Part shown: positions 36,330 through 45,563 of the stretch, one piece after another
Position numbering within the stretch: position 1 is the stretch's first letter
Layout of the letters: each line of letters opens with the position of its first letter
From: an uncultured Collinsella sp.
Lineage (GTDB): Bacteria > Actinomycetota > Coriobacteriia > Coriobacteriales > Coriobacteriaceae
Assembly (NCBI GenBank): GCA_934647195.1
Contig: CAKUFD010000010.1
Location: 1 to 64,000, forward strand
Direction of reading: 5' to 3'
Length of the DNA: 64,000 nucleotides
Made by a program: the position numbers and the translations under genes
Notes under the pieces: generated by a model
Seen by the model: only the letters and a program-made list of their open reading frames with translations
What the model was told of the DNA's origin: nothing
The model's database searches: none

Positions 36330-37277
36330 ATGACATGCGAACGTACTGACAAACCGTTTTTGGGGACCCTGCCCGGCTTGATACTGGGCTGCCTGATCAG
36401 CTGTGGCCTTTGGGGCTCGGCGTACCCTTGCGTAAAGGTTGGCTACGAGCTGTTTGGCATCGCCGGGTCCGACGTCGCCTCACGGCTTGTCTTCGCAGGC
36501 GCGCGCTTCACAATCGCCGGCATCATGGTCGTGGTTGGCGTCAGCATCGCACGGCGCCAAGCACTCCTGCCCGCTAAGCGCGACCTGGGACCCATCGCAA
36601 TCCTCGCGCTATTCCAAACGGTGCTGCAGTATTTCTTTTTCTACGGCGGGCTCAGTCATGCCGCCGGCGTTACCAGCTCAATCATCGGAGCCGCGGCGTA
36701 TTTCTTCGCCATCCTCTTTGCTGCCCTCATCTTCAAGACCGAACGGCTCACCCGTAAAGCTATCGTCGGCTGTGCCATCGGCTTTGCTGGCGTCATCCTC
36801 GTGAACCTTGGCGGCAGCGGTGATGCCGCGCTCTCATTCGCGCTCGACGGCGAAGGGTTCATCCTGCTCAGCAGCGTTGCCGGCGCGCTTTCCACGTGTT
36901 TCATCGCCGTTTTTGGTCGCACGCATAACTCGGTTTTGCTCTCGGGCTGGCAGTTTGTCGCCGGCGGCATCGTGCTGCTCGGATGCGGCCTTACCATGGG
37001 TGGGCACCTTGCCCCTACCTCGCCAGCACCGGCGGTTGCCCTCATCCTCTATATGGGTTTTATCTCGGCCATGGCGTATACGCTCTGGTCAAGGCTTCTG
37101 GCAGCAAACCCCGTGAGCCGCGTGAGCGTCTTTGGCTTTATGACACCCGTCTTTGGCGCGGCGATGTCTGCCGTGATCTTGGGCGAGGCCGACGCCGTAA
37201 ACCCTCTCTTTGCCGTTATCGCACTCGTGCTGGTAAGTGTGGGCATCGTTATCGTCAACAGGCCGAACAGGCAGTAA
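36330..37277 (+). CDS. DMT-superfamily (EamA) transporter
   Basis: The 315-residue protein has ten hydrophobic segments arranged as two EamA repeats (about residues 15-150 and 165-310). It includes the family's GLWGSAYPCVKVGYE in the first helix pair and SAMAYTLWSRLLAANPVSRVS, followed by TPVFGAAMSAVILGE in the second repeat. These transporters export amino acids, metabolites or drugs; a specific substrate cannot be given. ATG 36330 is preceded by GGGAGCC. It is a single gene, convergent with azlD, with a long palindrome between. Confidence 0.85.
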   Translation: MTCERTDKPFLGTLPGLILGCLISCGLWGSAYPCVKVGYELFGIAGSDVASRLVFAGARFTIAGIMVVVGVSIARRQALLPAKRDLGPIAILALFQTVLQYFFFYGGLSHAAGVTSSIIGAAAYFFAILFAALIFKTERLTRKAIVGCAIGFAGVILVNLGGSGDAALSFALDGEGFILLSSVAGALSTCFIAVFGRTHNSVLLSGWQFVAGGIVLLGCGLTMGGHLAPTSPAPAVALILYMGFISAMAYTLWSRLLAANPVSRVSVFGFMTPVFGAAMSAVILGEADAVNPLFAVIALVLVSVGIVIVNRPNRQ

Positions 37278-37349
37278 ACACCAACGCCTGACGGGGCCGT
37301 AGCAGCCAGCGCCTCAAGCGACCGTCGGAGACAACAGCCCCTCCCTGCC

Positions 37350-37398
37350 GCAAATGAAGCAGAACATCCATCTAAATGGGATGTTCTGCTTCATTTGC
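37350..37398. repeat. Palindrome, AAATGGG family (copy 1)
   Basis: Perfect 20-bp arms (37350-37369, 37379-37398) with a 9-base loop containing CTAAAT. The inner right flank reads TCTAAATGGGATGTTCTGC, shared with copies at 42514 and 47478. It lies between two convergent genes, so it can act as a bidirectional terminator. Confidence 0.75.
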
Positions 37399-37424
37399 AA
37401 AACTAGGACAGCAAGACGCACGTC

Positions 37425-37754
37425 CTATCCCATCGCCATAAGCAGCACGTACGCGATAACGCCTGCGACGCAACAGGCAAGCATCGAGCGCGTTCTCCAT
37501 GCGATGGCGGCAACGGCGGCGGAAGCGATCCACGGCACAAACGTGGCCCATACGCCATGGGCAGCCATAGAGCCGGGGACAATCAAGTCGTTTGCCACCA
37601 GCGCGGCAAACGCAGCGGGCGGGATATAGCCCAAGGTCGTCGTTACGCGCACAGAAAGGGCTTGTCCGCGCAGCATCAAAAGAGGAAGAACGCGGCACGC
37701 GAAGATCGCGCCAAAAGAGACAAGCCAAAGGACGAGAAAATCGCTAACGGACAT
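37425..37754 (-). CDS. azlD: AzlD-type branched-chain amino acid exporter subunit
   Basis: The 109-residue protein has four hydrophobic segments and the AzlD-domain pattern FACRVLPLLMLRG and TTTLGYIPPAAFAALVANDL. AzlD works with AzlC to export branched-chain amino acids or analogues. Its start overlaps the azlC 3' end by 11 bases. Together with the liv importer, the window encodes both uptake and efflux for this class. Confidence 0.87.
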   Translation of the reverse strand: MSVSDFLVLWLVSFGAIFACRVLPLLMLRGQALSVRVTTTLGYIPPAAFAALVANDLIVPGSMAAHGVWATFVPWIASAAVAAIAWRTRSMLACCVAGVIAYVLLMAMG

Positions 37755-38451
37755 CGTGGGCTCCCTGAAGCATCAAACCGTCCACTACAAGCGCGGCGGC
37801 GACCCCCGCGACCGCTGCAACCGGGACAGCAAGCGCTGTCAAGCCCGCATATTTGAGCAGCATGACAACAACGAAGGCGGCAACGATTGCCACCGCCACA
37901 GGCACGCTCAGCTTTTGCGTGCAAAGCAAAAAGACGAACAGTGAGGTCATGGCAAAGCCGGCAACGGCAGTCGGGATTGTTACCGCAGCGCCAATGGCAA
38001 CGCCCACGGCACACGATCCACCCCACGTGAGCAACAGGATGATATTGAACAGGAGAGCATGGACTTCCGCCCACTCGTCATCGTTCACGAGCTTTGCCAT
38101 GTTGATGCCAAAGGATTCCTCGGTCAACGTAGCGCACACGCCCACGGCAAGCCCACGGGACGCATGGGACAGCCGTGGAGCCAGTGAGGCCGAATACAGG
38201 GCAAAACGAGAAGAGACGGTCGCCACGCTCACCAAGATCGACACCATGGGAACGCCGGCAATCCAAAGGTTGCTCATCATGAATTGTCCAGCGCCAGAAA
38301 GAAACGTGCAGCCTAGAACAAACGCCATCCAGGGAGCCATGCCCGTCTTAGCCTCGAGCACGCCGCACGCAAGCCCCACTGCGATATATGAGAGCATCAC
38401 CGGCCACGCCAGAACGAAAACCTTGCGCACCACGCCCCTCGCCTCGGTCAC
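37744..38451 (-). CDS. azlC: AzlC-type branched-chain amino acid exporter subunit
   Basis: The 235-residue membrane protein has about seven hydrophobic segments and AzlC motifs: VMLSYIAVGLACGVLEAKTG, LSGAGQFMMSNLW and LTEESFGINM. GTG 38451 is chosen because GAGGGGGAT precedes it by five bases and the family begins here; the frame stays open further upstream. It forms a two-gene operon with azlD. Confidence 0.87.
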   Translation of the reverse strand: MTEARGVVRKVFVLAWPVMLSYIAVGLACGVLEAKTGMAPWMAFVLGCTFLSGAGQFMMSNLWIAGVPMVSILVSVATVSSRFALYSASLAPRLSHASRGLAVGVCATLTEESFGINMAKLVNDDEWAEVHALLFNIILLLTWGGSCAVGVAIGAAVTIPTAVAGFAMTSLFVFLLCTQKLSVPVAVAIVAAFVVVMLLKYAGLTALAVPVAAVAGVAAALVVDGLMLQGAHDVR

Positions 38452-38829
38452 GAAATCCCCCTCGTTAGTACTCGTCCAGCCGGCAAGCCGACAATCAGCA
38501 AATGGACCGTTCAGTGTATATCGGGCGAAGGTCGCATGGTTGCACGCATGCATTATTTTTCAGAGCTGTAGCAATTGGGTCCGCCTGTTTGTCCGTCGTT
38601 CGCAGGGTCCGTAACTCAAAGCAATCATCGCGCCATCGCCCATACCCAAATCAACGCCAGTCCGAAACGCTCACGTAACACAAGGCCACTAGGATGCTAA
38701 GGCAACAGGTGGCAGGGAGGCGCCGCCGGCACAATCACGAAGGCGCGGCACGCACCCCACATGCGCGCTCGCACCGTAGCCAGCGCCTTAACAGCTAAGC
38801 CGTCCATCGAGGCAAAGGGGCAAGTCCAT

Positions 38830-40425
38830 ATGACCCAGATCAAACCACTCGGCGCGGAGTTCGAAGAATACCTGCGCGACGAATCACGCAGTGTCGGATC
38901 GGCGCAGACCATCTCGTTCCCCACAAACGAGGACGAGATTCGCTCCGTCCTGCGCGAGCTGTATCCTGCAGGCACGCCCATCACCGTGCAAGGCAGCCGC
39001 ACCGGCCTCGCCGCCGGCGCCGTGCCCGCGGGCGGACACGTGATGAACCTTTCGCGCGCCAGTTCCTACCTGGGACTTCGGCGCGACAACAAGGGCGCGT
39101 TCTGCCTGCGCGTGCAACCTGGCGTGATCCTCTCCGAACTGCGCAAGCACCTTGCCAACAAATCCATTCCTGCGCAAAACTGGGATGCCGTGAGTCTGCA
39201 CGCACTCGACGAGCTCTATGCCGGGCCCGAGCAGTTCTTCCCCACCGACCCCACCGAGGCCTCGGCCTGCCTGGGCGGCATGGCGGCCTGCAATGCATCG
39301 GGCGCGCGCAGCTACGCCTATGGCCCCGTGCGCGGCCACATCTCTGCCCTGCGTGTGGACCTCGCAAACGGCGACGCCCTGTCGCTGCGCCGCGGAGAGG
39401 TTCGCAGTCACAACCGTCACCTCTCGCTCGAAACTGAGTCGGGAGCCATGCTCGAACTCGACCTCCCCACCTATCAGATGCCCCACACCAAAAATGCCTC
39501 CGGCTACTATGTCGAAGACGATATGGACGCCGTCGACTTGTTCATTGGCAGCGACGGAACCCTGGGCGTCATCTGCGAGCTGGAGCTCGCCCTTATGCCA
39601 GTACCCGCGGTAACCTGGGGCGTCAACTGCTTCTTTAAAACGGAGGACGCCGCCGTCGCCTTTGTGAGCGCCGCGCGACCGGCCCTCGAGTGCGCTGTCG
39701 CCATGGAATACTTTGACGCCGCAGCCCTCGATATCCTGCGCCACCAGCGCGAGGCGAGCACCGCCTTCTCCGCGCTGCCCAAACTCGACCCCCGCTTTGC
39801 CTACTGCGTGTACGTGGAGCTTGAAGCCGATTCTCAAACCGAAGCCACGGCAGAGCTCGCCCGCCTTGGCGAGCTTTTGGAGGCACACGGCGGCAGCCGC
39901 TATGACACTTGGGTGGCCCGCACGGATATCGACCGGGAGTGCCAGCGATTCTTCCGCCACGCCGTCCCCGAGAGCGTCAACATGCTCATCGACGAGCGCC
40001 GCCGCACCTCCCCCTCCATCACCAAGCTGGGAAGCGACATGTCCGTGCCCGACGATCGCCTGGCAGACGTCATCGCCCACTACCGCCAGACCATCGCCGC
40101 CGCCGGCCTCGAATCTGCCGCATGGGGGCACATCGGCAACAACCACCTGCACGTCAATATCCTGCCGCGCAACGATGCGGAGTACGCTGTAGGCAAAAAA
40201 CTGTTCGCGGAGTGGGCCCAGACCGTTACGGACATGGGAGGCGCCGTCTCGGCCGAACACGGCGTGGGCAAGATCAAGCGAGATTTCCTCACCATCATGT
40301 ACGGCGAGAACCAGATTGAGCAGATGGCAACCCTCAAGGCGCAGCTTGATCCCAAGGCCCAACTTGGACGCGGCAATCTGTTTGCACCAAACGTGGCAGA
40401 CGCCGCGTGTAAGGAGGCTGAATAG
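38830..40425 (+). CDS. FAD-linked 2-hydroxyacid dehydrogenase (D-lactate/GlcD type)
   Basis: The 531-residue flavoprotein has an N-terminal FAD_binding_4 domain (PITVQGSRTGLAAGAVPAGGHVMNLS; later GGMAACNASGARSYAYGPVRGH) and a C-terminal FAD-oxidase_C domain with GHIGNNHLHVNILPRN and AEHGVGKIKR, which contain the active-site histidines. It matches GlcD and the Ldh subunit of lactate dehydrogenase-EtfAB complexes. ATG 38830 follows CAAAGGGGC. The next gene, etfB, starts one base after its stop, so the three genes form one operon. The enzyme probably oxidises D-lactate or another 2-hydroxyacid and passes electrons to EtfAB. Confidence 0.88.
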   Translation: MTQIKPLGAEFEEYLRDESRSVGSAQTISFPTNEDEIRSVLRELYPAGTPITVQGSRTGLAAGAVPAGGHVMNLSRASSYLGLRRDNKGAFCLRVQPGVILSELRKHLANKSIPAQNWDAVSLHALDELYAGPEQFFPTDPTEASACLGGMAACNASGARSYAYGPVRGHISALRVDLANGDALSLRRGEVRSHNRHLSLETESGAMLELDLPTYQMPHTKNASGYYVEDDMDAVDLFIGSDGTLGVICELELALMPVPAVTWGVNCFFKTEDAAVAFVSAARPALECAVAMEYFDAAALDILRHQREASTAFSALPKLDPRFAYCVYVELEADSQTEATAELARLGELLEAHGGSRYDTWVARTDIDRECQRFFRHAVPESVNMLIDERRRTSPSITKLGSDMSVPDDRLADVIAHYRQTIAAAGLESAAWGHIGNNHLHVNILPRNDAEYAVGKKLFAEWAQTVTDMGGAVSAEHGVGKIKRDFLTIMYGENQIEQMATLKAQLDPKAQLGRGNLFAPNVADAACKEAE

Positions 40426-40426
40426 C

Positions 40427-41221
40427 ATGCGCATTGCGGTATGTGTCAAAGCGGTGCCCAGCAGCACCGAAGTAAAGATGGACCCTAAGACCAACACCAT
40501 CGTGCGCGATGGAAAACAGGCGGTTATCAACCCCTTCGACGCCACAGCGCTGGAGTGCGCCCTGCAAGCACGCGAAACCTTGGCTGCGCAAGGCGTCAGT
40601 GCCACGGTCAACGTGCTCTCCATGGGCATCCCTGCAACGGCAGACCTCCTACGCGACTGCATAGCACGTGGTGCCGACGCTGGCCTTTTACTTTCCGACC
40701 GTGCCTTTGCGGGAGCCGATACCCTCGCCACCTGCTATGCGCTTACACTCGGCATCGAGCGTATAGGCAGCCCCGACCTCATCATCTGCGGAAAGATGGC
40801 CGTCGACGGCGATACCGCGCAGATCGGCCCCGAACTTGCGGGCGCGTTTGATATCCCCTGCGTCACCGATGTTTCCGAGATTCGCGAGGTCACAAGCGAC
40901 CATATCGTCGTGGCACACGTCACCGACGAGGGCCACGATGTAGTGAACGTTCCCCTGCCCGCCGTCATCACCGTGAGCAAAGACGTGGCCCAGCTGCGCA
41001 TGCCCAACATTGCCGGAGTACTCGCTGCCGAGGACGCCTCGATCGAGGTGCTCACCGCGGCAGATGCAGGCGCAGACACCACCCGCTGCGGCCTTGCGGG
41101 ATCTCCCACCCAGGTCGTGCGCTCATTTGTTCCCGAACGCACCCATGACTGCACGTTTATCGACGGCGATACCGACACCCAGGTGCGCGCCCTCGCCGAT
41201 CTTCTTGAGGAGCTGAACTAG
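40427..41221 (+). CDS. etfB: Electron transfer flavoprotein beta subunit
   Basis: The 264-residue EtfB begins MRIAVCVKAVPSSTEVKMDP and carries the beta-subunit segment CGKMAVDGDTAQIGPELAG, which binds adenine nucleotide or the bifurcating FAD in different ETF classes. The order dehydrogenase-EtfB-EtfA and the ferredoxin domain on EtfA suggest the bifurcating/confurcating class. ATG 40427 follows AAGGAGG within the end of the upstream gene. It ends one base before etfA. Confidence 0.9.
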   Translation: MRIAVCVKAVPSSTEVKMDPKTNTIVRDGKQAVINPFDATALECALQARETLAAQGVSATVNVLSMGIPATADLLRDCIARGADAGLLLSDRAFAGADTLATCYALTLGIERIGSPDLIICGKMAVDGDTAQIGPELAGAFDIPCVTDVSEIREVTSDHIVVAHVTDEGHDVVNVPLPAVITVSKDVAQLRMPNIAGVLAAEDASIEVLTAADAGADTTRCGLAGSPTQVVRSFVPERTHDCTFIDGDTDTQVRALADLLEELN

Positions 41222-42427
41222 ATGAGCGGACTTTTGATTGACGCTGAGGCTTGCGTCGGATGCGGGCGCTGCGTCCGTGCCTGTGCCTCGGGCGGCATCG
41301 TCGTTACCGGTGAGCGCCCCCATCGCTGCGCGCACGTCACCGATTCGTGCATCCTGTGCGGATCGTGCGTCGACGCCTGTCCGGTAGGCGCACTTTCGAT
41401 TGAGTGCGAGGAGGCCCAAAGCGACATCGACCTCTCCGCTTTCCACGACATCTGGGTCTTTGCCCAAACGGATTCGGCAGGTACCGTGCTGCCCGTCGCA
41501 TTTGAGCTGCTGGGACGAGCACGCGAGCTTGCCGCCCAGCGCGGGTGCCGCGTGGTCGCCGTTGTAGGCGAGACTTCCACTGCAGGCGCCACAGCCGCAA
41601 ATGAGCTCATCGCACACGGCGCCGACGAAGTGCTGCGCTGCCAAGACGACCGCTTGGCCGTAAACGACTCGAGCGTCTTCGCCCACTGGATCTGCGCCCT
41701 TGCACGCGAGTATCGTCCCGAAGTAATCCTCTACGGCGCCACCGACTTTGGCCGCGAGCTCGCGCCGAGCATCGCCGTGCGCCTGCAGACGGGCCTCACC
41801 GCCGATTGCACGGTGCTCGAGATGGACGAGGAGAGCGGCCTGCTGCATCAAACGCGCCCCGCCTTTGGCGGCAACCTTATGGCAACCATCATGTGCCCCG
41901 CGCATCGCCCCCAGATGGCAACAGTGCGCCCCGGCATCTTCTGTGCCCCAGAGGTTAACGCCACCCGCACGGGGCGCGTGACCGACGTCGAACTCGACGA
42001 GACCGTTGCCTCACGCGTACGTGTGGTCGAGCATATCCCCGCCGATAGCCAGGCGTCGATTGCCGAAGCCAAGCGTCTGCTCGTATTGGGCCGCGGTATC
42101 GGCTCGAAAAAGAATCTGCCCGTGATGCGCCGCCTGGCCGAGCTGTTGGGAGCAGAAATCGGTTGCACGCGCCCCTTGGTCGAAGCCGGCTGGCTCGAGT
42201 ACCGCCACCAGGTTGGGCAGACAGGCGTCTCCGTTGCGCCCGAGCTGCTCATCAGCATGGGCGTCTCTGGCGCCATCCAGCACCTGGCGGGCATCAGCGG
42301 AGCCCGGACCGTCGTCGCGGTCAACGAAGATGCCGATGCGCCCATCTTCAATGCCGCACAATATGCCGTCGTCGGCGACTGCGTCGAGGTGGCCCAGCGC
42401 CTTATCGCCCAGCTCGAAGCCCGATAG
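41222..42427 (+). CDS. etfA: EtfA with N-terminal two-cluster ferredoxin domain
   Basis: The 401-residue protein starts with an 8-cysteine ferredoxin domain: C11-x2-C14-x2-C17-x3-C21 and C43-x2-C46-x2-C49-x3-C53, predicting two [4Fe-4S] clusters. A standard EtfA follows, ending with the FAD domain (AKRLLVLGRGIGSKKNLP, then VGQTGVSVAPELLISMGVSGAIQHLAG and NEDADAPIF). Fused ferredoxin-EtfA chains are known from confurcating lactate dehydrogenase and caffeyl-CoA reductase complexes. The function inferred is lactate oxidation by NAD+ driven by co-oxidation of ferredoxin. The clusters and FAD motifs are seen; the confurcation is inference. Confidence 0.9.
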   Translation: MSGLLIDAEACVGCGRCVRACASGGIVVTGERPHRCAHVTDSCILCGSCVDACPVGALSIECEEAQSDIDLSAFHDIWVFAQTDSAGTVLPVAFELLGRARELAAQRGCRVVAVVGETSTAGATAANELIAHGADEVLRCQDDRLAVNDSSVFAHWICALAREYRPEVILYGATDFGRELAPSIAVRLQTGLTADCTVLEMDEESGLLHQTRPAFGGNLMATIMCPAHRPQMATVRPGIFCAPEVNATRTGRVTDVELDETVASRVRVVEHIPADSQASIAEAKRLLVLGRGIGSKKNLPVMRRLAELLGAEIGCTRPLVEAGWLEYRHQVGQTGVSVAPELLISMGVSGAIQHLAGISGARTVVAVNEDADAPIFNAAQYAVVGDCVEVAQRLIAQLEAR

Positions 42428-42513
42428 ACCATCCGCGCGGCGAGGGCGCGACAGGGGCAGAAACGTCGCCGTGCCCCCGCCGTCACCGCAGTCCGCATCC
42501 CATCACCACGCAC

Positions 42514-42576
42514 ATGAAGCAGAAAATCCCCTTCAGACCGTGAAACACCCGGGCTAAATGGGATTTTCTGCTTCAT
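42514..42576. repeat. Palindrome, AAATGGG family (copy 2)
   Basis: Perfect 17-bp arms ATGAAGCAGAAAATCCC (42514-42530) and 42560-42576 enclose a 29-base loop ending GGGCTAAAT. The right flank CTAAATGGGATTTTCTGC matches copies 1 and 3. It lies between convergent etfA and the deformylase-like gene. Confidence 0.75.
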
Positions 42577-42644
42577 TGAGAAAGACGCCGCGCACCCGGC
42601 ACCAGCCGAAGCGCACGCGGCGTCCCATCTTGCATAAACAGCAG

Positions 42645-43064
42645 CTAGACGAGCTTGCCCGCACAATGATCGGTCATGTGCTGGATCATCTGGGCCTCCC
42701 AGCCCACGAACTCGCCCTTGCGATGGCGCAGCTCGCCGTCGACAAACTCGTCATAGGACAGTTTGATCTTGATGTAGCGCGTCACACGGGAAGTGCCCTC
42801 GTGCGTAAGGCAGGACTCCTCGAGTTTATCGGCACCCAGGCCAAAGAGCACCTTGGGGTTGGCCATCACGCGCACGGTGCCCAACTCGTCCTCGAAAGCG
42901 AAGAGCGCACGGGTGACGCCGATCTGGTTCGCTGCTAGGCAGCCGGCGTTTTCCAAGCTCGCAAGCGTGTCCGTAAGGTCGGTAGCGACAGCGATGTCCT
43001 CGGCAGTCGCGGGCTCGCAGGGGGTGCTCAGCAGCGCCTCGTCGGTCACCAGTTCCTTGATCAT
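42645..43064 (-). CDS. Peptide deformylase-like protein lacking the catalytic glutamate
   Basis: The 139-residue protein has the short deformylase plan of Gram-positive bacteria. Motif 1 is GCLAANQIG (41-49, Gln47 present), motif 2 is ESCLT (Cys85 metal ligand present) and motif 3 reads QHMTDH (128-133) instead of QHExDH. The two metal-binding histidines remain, but the general-base glutamate is methionine at position 130; I checked this on the nucleotide sequence. Deformylase chemistry needs that glutamate, so the protein is probably inactive as a deformylase or has another role. ATG 43064 follows GAGGAG. It is a single gene. Confidence 0.85.
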   Translation of the reverse strand: MIKELVTDEALLSTPCEPATAEDIAVATDLTDTLASLENAGCLAANQIGVTRALFAFEDELGTVRVMANPKVLFGLGADKLEESCLTHEGTSRVTRYIKIKLSYDEFVDGELRHRKGEFVGWEAQMIQHMTDHCAGKLV

Positions 43065-43296
43065 GTTCAAACTCCTCATCTATCGACAAAACCGCATCTA
43101 GAGTAACAGACCGCGGAGCGCTCGCCCGCGGCGGATATAGGCCGCTGCGAAACCGCCATCTCGCCCCATCTTGACTCAAAAGGGCAACCAGTTGGAAATA
43201 TTGCCCACATGCTGTGGATTTATCGGCTCGGCATACGCTAGAGTGTAGGGCGTTGTAATTCTGCGGAAGCTATCCGCAACTGCGAAAAGGGGATTC

Positions 43297-44610
43297 ATGG
43301 AATCGTTCTTTAAGTACGGTGAGCGAGGCTCGTCCTTTGGCACCGAGGTCCGCGCGGGACTGACCACGTTCCTCGCGATGGCCTACATCATTGCCGTCAA
43401 CCCGGCAATACTCTCCGGCGCTGGCATCGACGCCGGCGCGCTCGCCTGCGCCACCTGCCTGGGCGCCGGCATCATGACCATCTGCATGGGCATCTTCGCC
43501 AACCGCCCGCTCGCCTGCGCCTCCGGCCTGGGCATCAACGCTATGGTCGCCGGCATCACCGCCACCATGTGCGGCGGTGACTGGCATGTCGCCATGGGCG
43601 TTATCTTCCTTGAGGGCATCGTTATCTTGCTGCTCGTCCTGTGCGGCCTGCGCGAGGCCATCATGGATGCCATCCCGGTAACCCTGCGCCACGCCATCTC
43701 CGTTGGCCTGGGACTTTTCATCGCTCTCATCGGCCTTGCCGACGCCGGCATCATCGTCGCCGGTAACGGCACCCTCGTGGGCCTGGGCGACGTCACCTCT
43801 CCCACCTTCATCGTCGGTATCGTCTCGATTGTCGTGACCGTGGCGCTTGCCTCCCGCAACGTCCCCGGCTCGCTGCTCATCGGTATCATCGTCGCCGTGC
43901 TCGTTGGTATCCCGCTGGGCGTCACGCAGGCACCGACCGGCATCGTGGCACCGCTCGACCTCTCGACCTTCGGTGCCCCGTTTGCCACCACTGCCGACGG
44001 CACCCTCGCCATCGTGAAGGTGCTTACCGACCCGATGCTGCTCGTCGTCGCATTCTCCCTGCTCATGAGCGACTTCTTTGACACCATGGGCACCGCCATG
44101 GCCGTTGCCAAGCAGGGCAAGTTCCTCACCGAGGACGGCAACGTCGAGGACATCCGTCCCATCCTGATCGTCGACTCCGCGGCCGCGGCTGCCGGTGGCT
44201 TCATGGGCGTCTCCTCCATCACCACCTTCGTTGAGTCCACTTCGGGTGCTGCGGACGGCGGCCGCTCCGGCCTCACCTCCGTCACCACCGGCGTGCTGTT
44301 CATCCTCGCCGCGTTCTTCTCGCCGATCGTCTCCGTCGTGTCCAGTGCTGCCACCTGCGGCGCTCTGGTCTACGTTGGCTACCTCATGATGACCGAGGTC
44401 ACCGAGATCGACTGGACCGACGTGTCCCAGGGCTTCCCGGCGTTCATGATCGCCGCCGGCGTGTCCTTCACCTACTCCATCTCCGCCGGCATCGGCCTGG
44501 GCTTCGTCGCCTATGTCATCGTCGCCATCTTCACCGGCAAGGCCCGCGAGATCAAACCGCTCATGTGGATCGCGGCCCTCGCGTTCCTCGTCTACTTCTT
44601 CGTCGCGTAA
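43297..44610 (+). CDS. NCS2 (AzgA/PbuG-type) purine permease
   Basis: The 437-residue membrane protein belongs to the AzgA-like branch of nucleobase/cation symporters, with about 12 hydrophobic segments. Family features are EVRAGLTTFLAMAYIIAVNP at the N-terminus, ACASGLGINAM, and DFFDTMGTAMAVAKQG with SSITTFVESTSGAADGGRSG in the substrate-site region. It most likely imports hypoxanthine, guanine or adenine. The ATG at 43297 follows AAAAGGGG. A small stem TGCGGA/TCCGCA lies about 20 bases before the start, but no purine riboswitch is present upstream. Confidence 0.9.
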   Translation: MESFFKYGERGSSFGTEVRAGLTTFLAMAYIIAVNPAILSGAGIDAGALACATCLGAGIMTICMGIFANRPLACASGLGINAMVAGITATMCGGDWHVAMGVIFLEGIVILLLVLCGLREAIMDAIPVTLRHAISVGLGLFIALIGLADAGIIVAGNGTLVGLGDVTSPTFIVGIVSIVVTVALASRNVPGSLLIGIIVAVLVGIPLGVTQAPTGIVAPLDLSTFGAPFATTADGTLAIVKVLTDPMLLVVAFSLLMSDFFDTMGTAMAVAKQGKFLTEDGNVEDIRPILIVDSAAAAAGGFMGVSSITTFVESTSGAADGGRSGLTSVTTGVLFILAAFFSPIVSVVSSAATCGALVYVGYLMMTEVTEIDWTDVSQGFPAFMIAAGVSFTYSISAGIGLGFVAYVIVAIFTGKAREIKPLMWIAALAFLVYFFVA

Positions 44611-44634
44611 GCGCGCAAGAACATCGCGTGAAGC

Positions 44635-44672
44635 AAAGCGCGGAGCCGCACACCAGCGGTTCCGCGCTTTTT
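44635..44672 (+). terminator. Terminator of the purine permease gene
   Basis: Fifteen-base arms (44635-44649, 44656-44670) pair throughout with one G-U, then a T-run. Confidence 0.85.
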
Positions 44673-44807
44673 CTTTTGCAGGCGTGAGGATCATGACGTG
44701 TGCAGCCATCCCTTAGGCAAAGATTGGACCCGCCGCCCCGCGCTGCCACTTAGCCCATGCAACGTGAGACAATATCGTTCGTAACAAGCGATGGGAGGAG
44801 ACGGGCA

Positions 44808-45500
44808 ATGAGCGAGGCCATCGGAGGATTCACCGTCGGGAACAAGTCCGTCAACCTTTGGTATTCCGAAGTCGGTGGCGAAGCGCTGCCGATCGTCTAT
44901 CTCCCTGTCTTTGAAGGCAACGGGCTCGACGTTTGGAGCGCACGCCGCGAACTCAATTGCCCGCCCTTCATGCTGGTTGCCATCGGCGGACTCGACTGGA
45001 ACCGCGAGCTCTCTCCTTGGCCCTGCGACGCCATCACGGCAACCAGCGAGCCTTTTGCCGGAAGGGCCGAAGACTTCTTAGACGAGCTCACGCACGAAAT
45101 CATCCCTTCGGTTGAAGCGCGTTTCGCTGCACCGCCGTGCCGCCGCGCCATCGCCGGCTACTCGCTTGCCGGGCTCTTTGCCATGTGGGCCTGTTGCAAA
45201 ACCGAGCTCTTTAGCCGAGCGGCAAGCATCTCGGGCTCGCTGTGGTTTCCCGGCTTTGCTGAGTACTTTGAGGAGAACCTGCCTCAAGGCGCTCTCGACG
45301 TCGCCTATCTCTCGCTGGGCAAAAAGGAGCACAAGACCCCCAATCGCATGATGCGCGAGGTGCTCGCCGACACCAAACGCTGCGAGCAAATCCTACAAGA
45401 TCGCGGCACCGAAACGCTCTTCGAGCGCAACCCCGGCAATCACTTTAGCGAGCCGGCTCTACGAAGCGCGAAGGGTATTGCCTGGATGCTCTCGCAATAA
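44808..45500 (+). CDS. Alpha/beta-hydrolase, esterase D-like
   Basis: The 230-residue cytoplasmic hydrolase has the nucleophile motif GYSLAG near residue 124, a likely acid in the region after SLGKKEHKTPN, and a C-terminal histidine in NPGNHFSEP. This resembles the Esterase (PF00756) group that includes siderophore esterases and S-formylglutathione hydrolases. The substrate is unknown. ATG 44808 follows GGGAGGAG, and the upstream in-frame ATG at 44757 lacks a ribosome site. It is a single gene. Confidence 0.75.
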   Translation: MSEAIGGFTVGNKSVNLWYSEVGGEALPIVYLPVFEGNGLDVWSARRELNCPPFMLVAIGGLDWNRELSPWPCDAITATSEPFAGRAEDFLDELTHEIIPSVEARFAAPPCRRAIAGYSLAGLFAMWACCKTELFSRAASISGSLWFPGFAEYFEENLPQGALDVAYLSLGKKEHKTPNRMMREVLADTKRCEQILQDRGTETLFERNPGNHFSEPALRSAKGIAWMLSQ

Positions 45501-45563
45501 GGGTCGCAAGATATTCGCCAAATCTCAAACCCTCCCCAACCCCCATAATTGGCCATATTCGTT

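Noticed and set aside
43080..43296. Purine riboswitch before the permease gene
   Set aside because: None of the conserved purine-aptamer loop sequences is present; only a short 6-bp stem is seen near the start codon.
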